Shown here: piece after piece, positions 16,622 to 25,796 of the stretch | Layout of the letters: every line of letters begins with the position of its first letter | Position numbering within the stretch: the stretch's first letter is position 1 | NCBI GenBank assembly: GCA_964587885.1 | Contig: CAZPME010000011.1 | Coordinates: 1-61,006, forward strand | Direction of reading: 5' to 3' | Origin: UBA60 sp964587885 | GTDB taxonomy: Archaea; Thermoplasmatota; Poseidoniia; Poseidoniales; Poseidoniaceae | Length of the DNA stretch: 61,006 bases | Position numbers and translations under genes: made by a program | Notes under the pieces: model-generated | Seen by the model: only the letters and a program-made list of their open reading frames with translations | Told to the model about the DNA's origin: nothing | Databases searched by the model: none

Positions 16622-19600
16622 GTGGCATCAAAGGAGCGGGACTTGTCGCGTTTAGCCGAGTGGATGATACCGCGACGTCGACGAGTTCACTTGGTGATTT
16701 TCCTCCTTACAATCCTAATGATTCCCGGAGCATTGACAGCACTAGAACCAATCGACATTGAATCATATGAATTGGATTCGCCGGAAATTACCGCACAGAA
16801 AGTCATTGATGATGAATTTAGTTCGTCTGAAGAAGTGCTTGGATTTACCATCTCAATTCGCCAAAGTGAGTTTGTTGAAGAGGGCAGAGAAGATATTCCC
16901 TTGCTCAAAGGTGGGATCCCTGATTATGAAAACCTCGTCAGCAATTCAGAGATTTATCCCTATCCTGGTGATAATGTTGGAGTGGTTGAACCGGTCGGAG
17001 GCATCCTTAATCTAACTGTACTGCGCGAAATCGACCGCAAAGCTGCTGCTGCACGCGCCCACGTAGTAGGCCGCCACCTAACTCCGCTAGTCAACGATGT
17101 TACCGGTTCGCAATCTGATGGAGTACTGGCGGTTTCGGATATTTTTCGCTCGTTTATGACCGGTGAATCAATACTAACCTCTGAGGGTTTAACCCCTTTT
17201 GGCACACCTATCCCACCACTCACCCAATGGGATGATTGCGGATCTATTGAATGCCTGCAATTTGATGACCCCGCCATTACCCAAGAACACATTGACCTTG
17301 CTGCCCAACGCATGGCCAACAATAGCGGTGGGAATTTCCTACGCTGGCTATCTCTCGACCGCGCATTTCTGGCGGATTCCAGTTCCAAAGTGGTCGGTCC
17401 GGTTGAAGGAGTAATGTCTTATGATGGCAACTTCAGTTCTGCCATTTGGGGCAATGGGCGCTGGAGTGCAACTTCGACTTGGATTTTGATTCAGGTAGAT
17501 AAAACTGGAATGGAGGCTGAAGGATGGACTTTCATTTGGAAAGATGCTCACCCTGAAACCGAAATTGAATGGCCGGTAATTGGCGGCTACATCGTACGTG
17601 GTGACGAACTTCTACTTCATCCGCCTAATTACGATGAAGAATATTGTTCTAAATTGGCCAACGAATCGGCGCCGTGTGCGTCTGAATGGACTCTAATGCA
17701 TCTTGAGGGAATCATCCGCTCTACCGATAATCATGCCATTTCTCTACTCGTGGCGGCTGGAATAAATGTTGAGGTTAGCCGTGAAGTACAATCATCGATG
17801 AGTCTCATCGTGCTGATGGGAATAGCCATCCTTGTCCTCTTGTGGCTGAGTCTGCGACGAATAAGTGACGTGGCGATTGTTGCCATATCTCTAGGTGGTG
17901 CCCTGTTGTGGATGCAGGGCCTTATTGGTCACGTCTCAAACTTCAGCGATGGTCTTGGGATTCAGATAATCTCACGTAGCCAATTTTCAAATCTCTTGCC
18001 GATCTTGGTCTTAGCTTTGGGAATCGACGATTCCCTACACGCTCTGCATCGCTACAAGGAGGAACGCAAAAATGGAGCCGACCCAAACGCCGCGGCCAAA
18101 GTTACTATCTCTAAAGTCGGCCGCGCTATCATGCTTACCAGTCTAACCACTATTGCCGCTTTTGCGTCAAATCTATTCAGCGATATTGCCGCTTTACGCT
18201 CATTTGGTATCGAAGCCGCTTTAGGGGTTTTAGCAGCATTTATTCTGACCGGAATTTGGGCTCCATTAATGCGTTTATCAGTAGATGAATGGCTCGATAA
18301 ACGTGGCCGGCTATGGCCAGAAAACAAGGACCAATTGAACCTCATTCCCGCATCGTGGTTGAGTGCCACCACAACTTGGGTCGCGGCAAATCGTAACAAG
18401 TGGGCCGTACTCGGCCTAGCCTGCCTAATCACCATTCCCGCAGCTATCGGAATGGCCAGCCTTGAAGGTGATTTCAAGGTTGAAGATTTCTTAGACGAAT
18501 CCTCAGATATGGCAGTGGCGATTAATATCGTCAATGAACGTTTCAGCGATGAAGGTGAACCGGCAGAAATCCTCATCGAAGGTGATATTCTCAACCCCGA
18601 TGTTTATCGCGCTATCGATGAAACTAGAATGAATCTCAATCGTCAAGGAGATGGTCTAGTCGACAAGGTGACACGCACCCCTAATGGGATGGTCGACCTG
18701 CACGGTATCGATGAATTAGTTATGGCATTAACCGCTAGTTTAATTGAAAATTCAACCCCATTTGAACAAGTTGGCTGGAACAAATCCTCACCTAACCACG
18801 GCGTTGGTTGTAGCGACAATGGTGCTCCATTCTTCCTACCAAACTTAGACGACCGAGGCTGCCTCACCTTTTTCTTCGGGTTTTTGAGCATCTATGGAGT
18901 CCCACCTACCCAGACAATTCCACAAATACCTCCCTCACTGGTCGCCCTCTACATCTATCCTGACCAAAATCTCAATCATTCATCCCCACACCTCACTACA
19001 GAGGGAAATCCCCCCACCTATAGCCGAACATTATTGCGATTTGGCGTCACCAATCCAGAAAATTTCGTAATGATGCACCCCTTCCTCGAGCGACTCGCCG
19101 ACGACCTCTCACCATTCACTAATTTGACCGAAGGGGAGTTCCGAGTACGTGGCTCTCTCGACGATGCATTCGAAGATAAGGAAAATCCAGTCTCTTGGGT
19201 GATGTGGACTGGCAAGCCAATCACCCGCTTCGTCGCCGCTGATGCGATGCAATCACAGATGCAGTCGAGTTTAGTTCTCGGCGCACTCTTTGTAATCCTA
19301 ACTTTGTGGTGGGGATTCCGTTCACTGGTGCAATCTCTGCTTACCACCGCACCGATTTTGACCGTAGTGGTCTGGCTTTACGGATTCATTGCCGCGGTTG
19401 GAGGTAGTCTAAATTTGGTCACCGTAGCTATTGCTGCAATTAGCCTTGGGGTCGGCATCGATTATTGCATTCACGTTACTGAGCGCTATCGCGAGGAGCG
19501 ATTCAAGGGCGCAACGCGTAATGCCGCATTGGCCGCAGTGGGTGGAGCCAGCGGCATTGCGTTAGTCGGTTCGGCTGCCAGTGACATTTCGGGATTCATT

Positions 19601-19972
19601 ATTATCTCCCTCTCACCGATGGGCTTATTTTCCTCATTTGGACTATTTTCTTCGGCGATGATTTTGCTCTCGCTAATCGCCAGTCTAATCCTAACCTGTG
19701 CGGCGATTGGTAGCATTCCCGATAGTCAAGCCAAGGCTGAGGCTAAACGGGCCGCATTTATCCAAGCCAATACTGTCAGCCTATCTGAAGCGGTAATCCC
19801 ACAATCCTACGATTATGCCCAACTCGCTAAAATGCCTGAGACTTATTATTCGACTGAGGACAACCCCTACGAAATTGATAACCCCTACAATGTTAGTCCC
19901 ACCCAAGTGCATGTCCCTCGTAACGCTGATGGTACAACTGATTTTTCCAATATGTTAGATGACATTCTATGA
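16622..19972 (+). CDS. MMPL/RND superfamily membrane transporter
   Basis: A 1116-residue protein with two repeated halves. Each half has one membrane helix, a large extracytoplasmic loop and a cluster of five to six helices. The helix clusters end in matching motifs: VLALGIDDSLHALHRYKEERKNG in the first half and SLGVGIDYCIHVTERYREERFKG in the second, where the acidic residues are expected proton-relay sites. The family exports lipids, hopanoids or other hydrophobic compounds; the substrate here is unknown. The start may be the GTG at 16622 or a TTG at 16643 that has a better-spaced AAAGGAG. It follows the DnaJ-like gene after 75 bases. Confidence 0.9.
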   Translation: MASKERDLSRLAEWMIPRRRRVHLVIFLLTILMIPGALTALEPIDIESYELDSPEITAQKVIDDEFSSSEEVLGFTISIRQSEFVEEGREDIPLLKGGIPDYENLVSNSEIYPYPGDNVGVVEPVGGILNLTVLREIDRKAAAARAHVVGRHLTPLVNDVTGSQSDGVLAVSDIFRSFMTGESILTSEGLTPFGTPIPPLTQWDDCGSIECLQFDDPAITQEHIDLAAQRMANNSGGNFLRWLSLDRAFLADSSSKVVGPVEGVMSYDGNFSSAIWGNGRWSATSTWILIQVDKTGMEAEGWTFIWKDAHPETEIEWPVIGGYIVRGDELLLHPPNYDEEYCSKLANESAPCASEWTLMHLEGIIRSTDNHAISLLVAAGINVEVSREVQSSMSLIVLMGIAILVLLWLSLRRISDVAIVAISLGGALLWMQGLIGHVSNFSDGLGIQIISRSQFSNLLPILVLALGIDDSLHALHRYKEERKNGADPNAAAKVTISKVGRAIMLTSLTTIAAFASNLFSDIAALRSFGIEAALGVLAAFILTGIWAPLMRLSVDEWLDKRGRLWPENKDQLNLIPASWLSATTTWVAANRNKWAVLGLACLITIPAAIGMASLEGDFKVEDFLDESSDMAVAINIVNERFSDEGEPAEILIEGDILNPDVYRAIDETRMNLNRQGDGLVDKVTRTPNGMVDLHGIDELVMALTASLIENSTPFEQVGWNKSSPNHGVGCSDNGAPFFLPNLDDRGCLTFFFGFLSIYGVPPTQTIPQIPPSLVALYIYPDQNLNHSSPHLTTEGNPPTYSRTLLRFGVTNPENFVMMHPFLERLADDLSPFTNLTEGEFRVRGSLDDAFEDKENPVSWVMWTGKPITRFVAADAMQSQMQSSLVLGALFVILTLWWGFRSLVQSLLTTAPILTVVVWLYGFIAAVGGSLNLVTVAIAAISLGVGIDYCIHVTERYREERFKGATRNAALAAVGGASGIALVGSAASDISGFIIISLSPMGLFSSFGLFSSAMILLSLIASLILTCAAIGSIPDSQAKAEAKRAAFIQANTVSLSEAVIPQSYDYAQLAKMPETYYSTEDNPYEIDNPYNVSPTQVHVPRNADGTTDFSNMLDDIL

Positions 19973-20038
19973 TGCGCATATTCTACAGAGTTTTGTTCAA
20001 TAGATGGTTTCATGAATGGTTGACCGCACGCAGGTTTG

Positions 20039-20065
20039 TCTCGCAAGGGGTTGACCCCTACGAGA
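20039..20065. promoter_or_regulatory. Long inverted repeat just upstream of pus10
   Basis: TCTCG-CA-AGGGG-TTGA-CCCCT-A-CGAGA forms two 5-bp stems separated by a small internal bulge, with a TTGA loop. It ends about 22 bases before the Pus10 GTG start and begins 67 bases after the MMPL stop. It could be a 5' UTR hairpin controlling translation or an RNA end signal. No T-tract follows. Confidence 0.45.
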
Positions 20066-20087
20066 TAGGTTGCTAAGGTGATTATTG

Positions 20088-21854
20088 GTGAGCAAAAAGG
20101 ATAACGCTAAGAGCGAGGTGGATGAAGAAGATTGGTCCTCATTTTCCAATGCTGGTTTTGGCAGTACCGCCTACGACCTGTGGGAAGATGTCGGCCCAAT
20201 TGAGGAAGCTGGTGCCAGTAATGAAGACAGTATCACGCAATTAGATGAGAATGAGGATTTAGGCGATAATGAAGAAGAATTCATTACCGAACAACTCGAT
20301 ACTCACCTACAAGAAATACCAACCGCCCCTTCTGCTGAAGGCCTCAAGCACTTGGTTAGACTGGGCACATGTGACCATTGTTTAGGCCGCATCGGTGGTA
20401 AGAAATCCTTCGGGCAATCACTGGTTGAAGCCGGCACAGGAGTACGTGAATTGGTAGTTGAGCGCGATGCCAACATGTCAACATTCCGTAGCGAAGAAAC
20501 TGTTTGCCCATTTTGCGAAGAATTATTCGCTGAAGTTGACCTCTTAGCCGAAATTATTTGTGATGAATTATCACATTTCGAATTCGACCGATTACAAATT
20601 GGCGCGCAATTTCCCAAAGATCAAACCGAGAGTGAGGATAACTTACGCAAGCGTTACGGCGCTCCTGCTTCGCTACCACTCAAGTCGAGTTTAACCGATA
20701 CCGTAGCCCGCACCTTGGTCGAGCGACTGCCCAAGGTAAAGATGGTCAATGAGCACCCCGAAATACTCGCTATTCTCGATATGTTAACCCTCAGTGTTAC
20801 ATTGGAAGTACGCTCGCATTTCATTTATGGGCGCTATCGTAAACTTGAACGCGGCATTCCCCAAACTCGCTGGCCTTGCCGGTCCTGCAAGGGGCGTGGT
20901 TGTGAGCGTTGCGATCACACCGGAAAGCAATATGAAACCTCGGTGCAAGACCTCATCGGCGAGCCGATTATCGGATTATTCGAGGGCGAAGACCATGCCT
21001 TCCATGGCATGGGGCGCGAAGATATCGACGTGCGTTGTATGGGCCGAGGGCGGCCTTTCGTTATCGAAATCAAGAACCCACGTAAGCGCAATCTCGAACC
21101 AAGCGATTTGGAATCTGTCATCAACTCCGCCAGCATAGGCAGAATTGAGGTTGATTCAATGCGCCAATCGCGGCGTTCAGAAGTTGTGCGAATCAAAGAT
21201 ACACCAGCAGAAAAGTCCTACCGCATACGATTCAAAGTCGTGCCTCAAGGCACTCTGCCACCACCGGTTCTTCACAAGCAACGCCACAGCAAGAAAGGCC
21301 GACGTGGACGTGGTCGCGGCCGCAACCATGACAGTAATGACGCCCCTGAACAAGCCCCCGCCGAGGCTGAACCCCCCAAGTCCAACCATCCCGATGTCAC
21401 CAGCCTAAGCAAGATGAAGAAGGACCAATTGGTTGCCATATGTGTGGAAAATAATCTAGCCAAAAGTGGCACTAAAGCAGTGCTAGTCGAGCGATTAAGT
21501 GAATATATCGTCGCCGCAACTCCAACTGCACCACCCTTGCCAGATCTTGAAACCATCCGTACAACATTGGCTGGACTGGCTGGCACAGTTCTCGAGCAGC
21601 GTACTCCCACTCGTGTCGCCCATCGTCGCGCCGATAAAGTGCGCAAGCGCAGTGTGCTAGAAGCCATTGACGCGACCGCCGAAAAACTCGATGGCGAAAT
21701 CTTCGCCGAGGTAACCTTACGCTGTGAATCAGGAACCTACGTGAAGGAGACCATACACGGAGATGGTGGTCGCACTACCCCCAGCGTCGCTGGACTGCTC
21801 GGAATAGACTGTGATGTTGAGTGGTTAGATGTCGCTGATATTCACGCCGATTAG
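20088..21854 (+). CDS. pus10: tRNA pseudouridine synthase Pus10 with SAP-like insertion
   Basis: A 588-residue enzyme expected to make pseudouridine 54/55 in the tRNA T-loop. An acidic N-terminal extension of about 85 residues precedes the zinc-binding part (CDHCLGRIGGKK and CPFCEEL). A THUMP-type region follows, then the catalytic segment GREDIDVRCMGRGRPFVIEIKNPRK with the catalytic Asp. A second Cys cluster (CRSCKGRGCERCDH) lies just before it. Between the catalytic core and the final block (CESGTYVKETIHGDGGRTTPS) there is an Arg/Gly-rich linker and a SAP-like motif (residues about 437-475, LSKMKKDQLVAICVENNLAK). The likely start is GTG 20088, with TTG 20085 next to it. Confidence 0.92.
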   Translation: MSKKDNAKSEVDEEDWSSFSNAGFGSTAYDLWEDVGPIEEAGASNEDSITQLDENEDLGDNEEEFITEQLDTHLQEIPTAPSAEGLKHLVRLGTCDHCLGRIGGKKSFGQSLVEAGTGVRELVVERDANMSTFRSEETVCPFCEELFAEVDLLAEIICDELSHFEFDRLQIGAQFPKDQTESEDNLRKRYGAPASLPLKSSLTDTVARTLVERLPKVKMVNEHPEILAILDMLTLSVTLEVRSHFIYGRYRKLERGIPQTRWPCRSCKGRGCERCDHTGKQYETSVQDLIGEPIIGLFEGEDHAFHGMGREDIDVRCMGRGRPFVIEIKNPRKRNLEPSDLESVINSASIGRIEVDSMRQSRRSEVVRIKDTPAEKSYRIRFKVVPQGTLPPPVLHKQRHSKKGRRGRGRGRNHDSNDAPEQAPAEAEPPKSNHPDVTSLSKMKKDQLVAICVENNLAKSGTKAVLVERLSEYIVAATPTAPPLPDLETIRTTLAGLAGTVLEQRTPTRVAHRRADKVRKRSVLEAIDATAEKLDGEIFAEVTLRCESGTYVKETIHGDGGRTTPSVAGLLGIDCDVEWLDVADIHAD

Positions 21855-21867
21855 CGACCGCAGGTCG
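21855..21867. promoter_or_regulatory. Short triloop inverted repeat upstream of the L21e operon
   Basis: CGACC-GCA-GGTCG gives a 5-bp stem with a 3-base loop directly after the Pus10 stop codon. It lies 22 bases before the TTAAAT box of the L21e operon, a position similar to the repeat upstream of SecE. It may be an upstream control site or a 3' end structure of the Pus10 message. Confidence 0.35.
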
Positions 21868-21888
21868 TCGTTTAGCGCGTCGACGGGC

Positions 21889-21894
21889 TTAAAT
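21889..21894 (+). promoter_or_regulatory. TATA-like box for the L21e-rpoF operon
   Basis: GCTTAAATGG lies 60 bases before the L21e ATG. A start about 25 bases downstream would give a leader of about 35 bases. The TTAAATGG string matches the one in front of SecE. Confidence 0.45.
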
Positions 21895-21953
21895 GGATGA
21901 GGTAGGTCGCCGCCTTGCTCGCAATAGTGCGTATGCTTGTGGAGAGATGAAAA

Positions 21954-22244
21954 ATGAAGCGAAGCAAGGGTACACGCCAAGGTACCAGGAGCATTTTACG
22001 CAAGTCGAAGAGCGACCGAGGACGAGTCATTATTCGACGTATCCTCCACGATTACCAAGAAGGCGACCGAGTCGCCATCGTCCTCGACGGTGGCCAACAA
22101 TCAGGTATGCCACACCGCAGATTCCAAGGCCGGACAGGATTCATTTCCGCCAAACAAGGCAAGGCTTGGGTCGTTGCCGTCAAAGATGGCAATATGCAGA
22201 AAACAGTAGTAGCTCGGCCAGAGCACCTACGCCCATTGGAGTGA
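21954..22244 (+). CDS. rpl21e: Ribosomal protein L21e
   Basis: A 96-residue large-subunit protein found only in archaea and eukaryotes. The N-terminus MKRSKGTRQGTRSILRKS and the core GMPHRRFQGRTGFISAKQG are typical of the family, as is the closing VVARPEHLRPLE. It starts after a GGAGAGATG-like site. It is the first gene of the conserved archaeal cluster L21e-RpoF-DUF655-KsgA, with RpoF five bases downstream. Confidence 0.96.
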   Translation: MKRSKGTRQGTRSILRKSKSDRGRVIIRRILHDYQEGDRVAIVLDGGQQSGMPHRRFQGRTGFISAKQGKAWVVAVKDGNMQKTVVARPEHLRPLE

Positions 22245-22249
22245 TATGA

Positions 22250-22609
22250 ATGAGCGAAGAGAAATTCCTTAATTTTGCTGATGTACGCGATTTACTCATT
22301 GATGCCCAAGACCGTCGCGGATTCCTAACCTACGAGCAAAAGATGGCTCTGCAGCACGCTGAGTGGGCAGCAAGTGATGCCCGTAACGGTTACAAGACCG
22401 ATACCAAAATTTTCAACGACATGTTTACCGCATTGATGAACATTGAAAAGATCGCCAAATACCCTGAAATTGCGGCTAAATTGGCTGAGTTAATGCCAAT
22501 GGATGCTACCGATGTGCGCGCTGTTCTCGGCAGTCGCCGCATCACCATTGAGGCAAATGAAATTGAGGAAATCCTTGATATCGTACGCCAGAATATCGGT
22601 GTTGAATAG
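22250..22609 (+). CDS. rpoF: DNA-directed RNA polymerase subunit F (Rpb4)
   Basis: A 119-residue subunit that pairs with RpoE (Rpb7) to form the polymerase stalk. The C-terminal HRDC-like part (LAELMPMDATDVRAVLGSRR, then ANEIEEILDIVRQNI) is characteristic. The start codon ATG follows a GGAGTGAT site formed by the end of L21e. Gene order L21e-rpoF is widely conserved in archaea and supports the call. RpoE is not in this window. Confidence 0.92.
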   Translation: MSEEKFLNFADVRDLLIDAQDRRGFLTYEQKMALQHAEWAASDARNGYKTDTKIFNDMFTALMNIEKIAKYPEIAAKLAELMPMDATDVRAVLGSRRITIEANEIEEILDIVRQNIGVE

Positions 22610-22633
22610 GCAAATAGTCCAGAGGGACATTCT

Positions 22634-23206
22634 ATGTGTGCGTACCAAAATGACCCAAGGTCGGCTCGACGCCAAGAGGACCCGCTAGAGGGTGAAACTC
22701 AGTGCCGGGTTCTCGATCACGAATTCAGTGGATTGATTTTCGCAATTACCGAATCTCGGTTGCAGTGCATTCGCATCCGCCCACAGAGCAGTGCTGACAT
22801 GCAGACCAGTGGGACGATTCTTTCACTTGATGATAGCAGTATTATCAAAGACGTGTTAGGTACGGTTCGTTACCGTAACCTTTCAGCCACTGGACAAGAA
22901 ATGCTTGGAGAAGTAATACACGGAATCATTGTCGACAATCCAGATCCATATTTGGCATTCTACAATTTAGCTGGAAATTTATCCTTGAAAATGCACGCTT
23001 TCGCCCTGTTACCTGGTATCGGCAACAAAAAAGCACTGGAGATGGTTGACTTGCGCGGCCGCAATGGTTGGGATGATTTCACCACCCTTGATTCTGACTG
23101 CAATATCGATGCAGCCAAATTGCTATCCGAACGCTTGGCCAAAGAAATCGCTGACCACCATCTTGAACCTCGTTTGGTCGACCTTTTGCTGAAGCGGGAA
23201 GAATGA
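22634..23206 (+). CDS. DUF655 family nucleic-acid-binding protein
   Basis: A 190-residue protein of the archaeal DUF655 family, probably RNA-binding. The middle segment YRNLSATGQEMLGEVIHGIIVDNP and the helix-hairpin-helix stretch HAFALLPGIGNKKALEMVDLRG are the recognisable parts. An S1/OB-like beta region precedes them. The function is not established, but the family almost always sits between rpoF and ksgA, as here. It overlaps the KsgA start by four bases, implying coupled translation. Confidence 0.9.
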   Translation: MCAYQNDPRSARRQEDPLEGETQCRVLDHEFSGLIFAITESRLQCIRIRPQSSADMQTSGTILSLDDSSIIKDVLGTVRYRNLSATGQEMLGEVIHGIIVDNPDPYLAFYNLAGNLSLKMHAFALLPGIGNKKALEMVDLRGRNGWDDFTTLDSDCNIDAAKLLSERLAKEIADHHLEPRLVDLLLKREE

Positions 23207-24129
23207 GAATGTCTTACCCAGACACGCCAACGCTCATTGAGCGTTTAGTAAACTTCAAACCACCGAATAAGGAATTCGGCCAACACTATCTCAACGATGA
23301 TGAGGTTCTCGCCCGTGCTGTCGAATTGGGCAACCCTACTACAGGCGATGTTGTACTTGAAATTGGATCCGGCCCTGGCTCACTCACAGCTCACTTACTA
23401 GCGAGCGGAGCAAAAGTTGTAGCCATTGAAGTAGACCCGGATTCGTGCACTCACCTTGAAGAAATTTTCAGCGACGACCTATCCAGTGGGGCTTTGACTC
23501 TAATCCAAGACGATGCCCTTGAGGTCAAAATCCCAGCAGAAATTACCCATGTTATTGCCAATATACCCTATCAAATTTCCAGCCCCTTGATTGAGCGATT
23601 ACTCAAACACCATCGTAGTGGACGGGGGCTTCAAGTGGTTGTTCTGCTGCTTCAAGAAGAATTTGCTGAGCGCTTGGCGATGAGCGAAGGTCCGGCGAGT
23701 TTTGGCCCGCTCGGCATTACGACCGCATTTGAATGGCTAGTCGAATTAGACCGCATTGTTCACTCACATTGTTTCAAACCGGCTCCGGCAATTCACAGCC
23801 GCTTAGTTAGGCTTAGCCCGCTTGAAGAACCGCACATGCTCCCAAATGGCATCACCACACCAAGCGTAAAATTCGCTTCAATGATTGTACGCGAGTGCTT
23901 TACTGAGCGCCGCAAAAAAATGCGCAATCGGCTAAATCAAACCCCAAGACGGATTGCTCGGGCTAAAGGATGGTACGCCAAAGCCTATCGCGCTGCAGCC
24001 AAAGCAGTCATCGCTAACGAAGAGTTACTTGGATTACCAACGGGATGGCAAGAAGCCCGTCCTGAACAATTGAGCGTGATGAATTGGCTGGTGCTGGCTT
24101 CTCATATTGAAGCGCAAAAAGAGGTCTAA
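23203..24129 (+). CDS. ksgA: 16S rRNA dimethyladenosine transferase (KsgA/Dim1)
   Basis: A 308-residue methyltransferase that dimethylates two adjacent adenosines near the 3' end of 16S rRNA, a late step of small-subunit assembly. Motifs visible are FGQHYLNDDEVLARAV, the SAM-binding VVLEIGSGPGSLTAHLL, the acidic VVAIEVDPD, and the catalytic NIPYQISSPLIERLL. The C-terminal helical domain with RECFTERRKKMRN is also typical. The ATG at 23203 overlaps the DUF655 stop; another ATG lies two codons on. Confidence 0.95.
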   Translation: MRMSYPDTPTLIERLVNFKPPNKEFGQHYLNDDEVLARAVELGNPTTGDVVLEIGSGPGSLTAHLLASGAKVVAIEVDPDSCTHLEEIFSDDLSSGALTLIQDDALEVKIPAEITHVIANIPYQISSPLIERLLKHHRSGRGLQVVVLLLQEEFAERLAMSEGPASFGPLGITTAFEWLVELDRIVHSHCFKPAPAIHSRLVRLSPLEEPHMLPNGITTPSVKFASMIVRECFTERRKKMRNRLNQTPRRIARAKGWYAKAYRAAAKAVIANEELLGLPTGWQEARPEQLSVMNWLVLASHIEAQKEV

Positions 24130-24185
24130 TTGACGGCGGGTTCACATAGGACAGGCACTTCGCAGGGACGCTCCGGAGGGATGTA

Positions 24186-25274
24186 ATGGCAAAGAAGGAC
24201 ACCTATCTCGCTCTATTGCGACGTGGAATTGATGAGACTACAGCCAATCATTTGGCTGATGCAGGATTAAAAATCGGTGACTTAAAGAAAATTGACAAGT
24301 CACAATTGGTCGAAAATTATGGCCTCTCTGCTACCATCGCAGACGGTGTACTTTCGATAATTAGTTCTGGCCATAAAACCCACGGCAAAGAGCGCTTTCT
24401 GTCAAAGGTTCTCGCACCTGAAAAGAAAAAGATGGACCGCATTGAAGAACAGCGGTTCAAGCGTCAGCAAAAAGACATCTTAGCCGACCTGGCCGAGCAA
24501 AAAGAACGCTTGAAACTCGCTCGAGTTGAGCAATTTCGTTCACAAAAACTGGTAATGAACCGGTTAGGAAAAACAATTGAATTAATTGTCAAGTTAGAGA
24601 ATAATCTCAACGATGAAGGGAAGGATGACCAGAAAGTCAAAATTCGCGACCAACTTGAAACACGTGGGCTAGAGGCTGCTCGCGACCACGAGATGCTTGA
24701 ATTGGAAGGAACCCCCCAAGATATCGTCGACTTCCGTCGTCTTGTTGTACCTAAATTGATTTTGCATGCTTGCCCTGAGTGCAATGAAGAATTGGACCCA
24801 CGTTCGAGCCGAGACACCGACTGTAAGGACCAGTGGGCATTCATCTGCTGGGAATGTGAGACCTCGTTTACCCCTAAATTATCAAATAATGTTGAAGGGC
24901 AACTAGCCAATGGTAGCCGCATCAAAATCGATGAAAATGCCAAGCCGAGAAATAAGGTGCCAAGTCGTCCCTCTACCCGAGACCTAAAGACAGTCACCGA
25001 TTTTATCAAGGCCGATTTGAAATTAACCGGAGCCACCGCCGACGAAGTTGCAGCAGCAGCTGAAGCCAGCGCGCTATCTTCTGGACTGATGTCCATTGAC
25101 GACTGGATCAACCAAACTTTAGCAGCGAAGAATTACATCCAAGCCCAAGAAGACCGCGAAGATTTCATCTTACGCACTGGGGCTGGAGCAACCAAGTTCA
25201 ACAAGTGGATGAAAAAGGCTGGACTATACTTCAACAAACAAACCGGTCGCTGGACACGCTACGAAGACCGTTGA
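24186..25274 (+). CDS. Unknown HhH / coiled-coil / zinc-ribbon protein
   Basis: A 362-residue protein without a family I recognise. Residues 1-60 look like a helix-hairpin-helix or SAM-like domain (GIDETTANHLADAGLKIGDLKKI). Residues 80-190 are a long charged helical region, probably a coiled coil. Residues about 195-230 form a zinc ribbon (CPECNEELD and CWECETSF). A conserved-looking C-terminal block (AGATKFNKWMKKAGLYFNKQTGRWTRYED) ends the chain. This layout suggests nucleic acid binding. GGAGGGATGTAATG gives a clear start. It follows ksgA after 56 bases and precedes a ferredoxin gene. Confidence 0.8.
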   Translation: MAKKDTYLALLRRGIDETTANHLADAGLKIGDLKKIDKSQLVENYGLSATIADGVLSIISSGHKTHGKERFLSKVLAPEKKKMDRIEEQRFKRQQKDILADLAEQKERLKLARVEQFRSQKLVMNRLGKTIELIVKLENNLNDEGKDDQKVKIRDQLETRGLEAARDHEMLELEGTPQDIVDFRRLVVPKLILHACPECNEELDPRSSRDTDCKDQWAFICWECETSFTPKLSNNVEGQLANGSRIKIDENAKPRNKVPSRPSTRDLKTVTDFIKADLKLTGATADEVAAAAEASALSSGLMSIDDWINQTLAAKNYIQAQEDREDFILRTGAGATKFNKWMKKAGLYFNKQTGRWTRYEDR

Positions 25275-25283
25275 GGTGTTATT

Positions 25284-25583
25284 ATGGGTGCGGACACAGA
25301 TGTAGTCCGCTTTTTTCGCGGCAGTATTTTGCTTGGCATCGCCCCTTTGAATCACCAACTTACTTTATGCGAGCACGCTGAAGGAGCCGGAGTAAATATC
25401 CCTACCAATTGTACTTCAGGAACTTGTGGCACTTGTATGGTTACCCTCATCTCAGGGGGAGTCCCCCTACCCGATGAATTACCCGCTGGCCTTGATGATG
25501 ATTTGGTCGCCGAATCAGCCCGATTATGCTGTATTGGTATGCCCGAAACTTCGGTCGATATTGAAATTCGACCACCGTTGTAG
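25284..25583 (+). CDS. [2Fe-2S] plant-type ferredoxin
   Basis: A 99-residue electron carrier. The cluster ligands are seen in NCTSGTCGTCM (CX4CX2C) and a distal Cys in RLCCIGMPE, the plant-type arrangement. The beta-grasp fold fits the length. The redox partner is unknown. A GAGGTG site precedes the ATG, 9 bases after the upstream gene. It starts a run of three small genes ending in a MIP18-like protein, which suggests an iron-sulfur theme. Confidence 0.92.
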   Translation: MGADTDVVRFFRGSILLGIAPLNHQLTLCEHAEGAGVNIPTNCTSGTCGTCMVTLISGGVPLPDELPAGLDDDLVAESARLCCIGMPETSVDIEIRPPL

Positions 25584-25594
25584 GAGGGAAGTGT

Positions 25595-25786
25595 TTGGGG
25601 ATCTCAGATTGGACCGTGTATGAGTGGGGAATATTGGCCTTTAACATCGGTACAATCGGATTCATAATATGGCTATTACGCCGTAAAATCGGTACCAAAC
25701 TAAATGCGGTTGAAGAGCGCCAAAAGCGGTTAATTGAGAAAGAAAAGACCGCTAGAACACCTTATAATGAAAATGGAAACCTTTGA
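25595..25786 (+). CDS. Small single-pass membrane protein
   Basis: A 63-residue protein starting at TTG (25595) after an AGGAGGG site about 15 bases upstream. Residues 10-28 form one membrane helix (WGILAFNIGTIGFIIWLL), followed by basic residues and a charged helix (AVEERQKRLIEKEKT). No family is recognised. It lies 11 bases after the ferredoxin stop and 10 bases before the MIP18-like gene, so all three are probably one transcript. Confidence 0.6.
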   Translation: MGISDWTVYEWGILAFNIGTIGFIIWLLRRKIGTKLNAVEERQKRLIEKEKTARTPYNENGNL

Positions 25787-25796
25787 GAGTGAGCCG

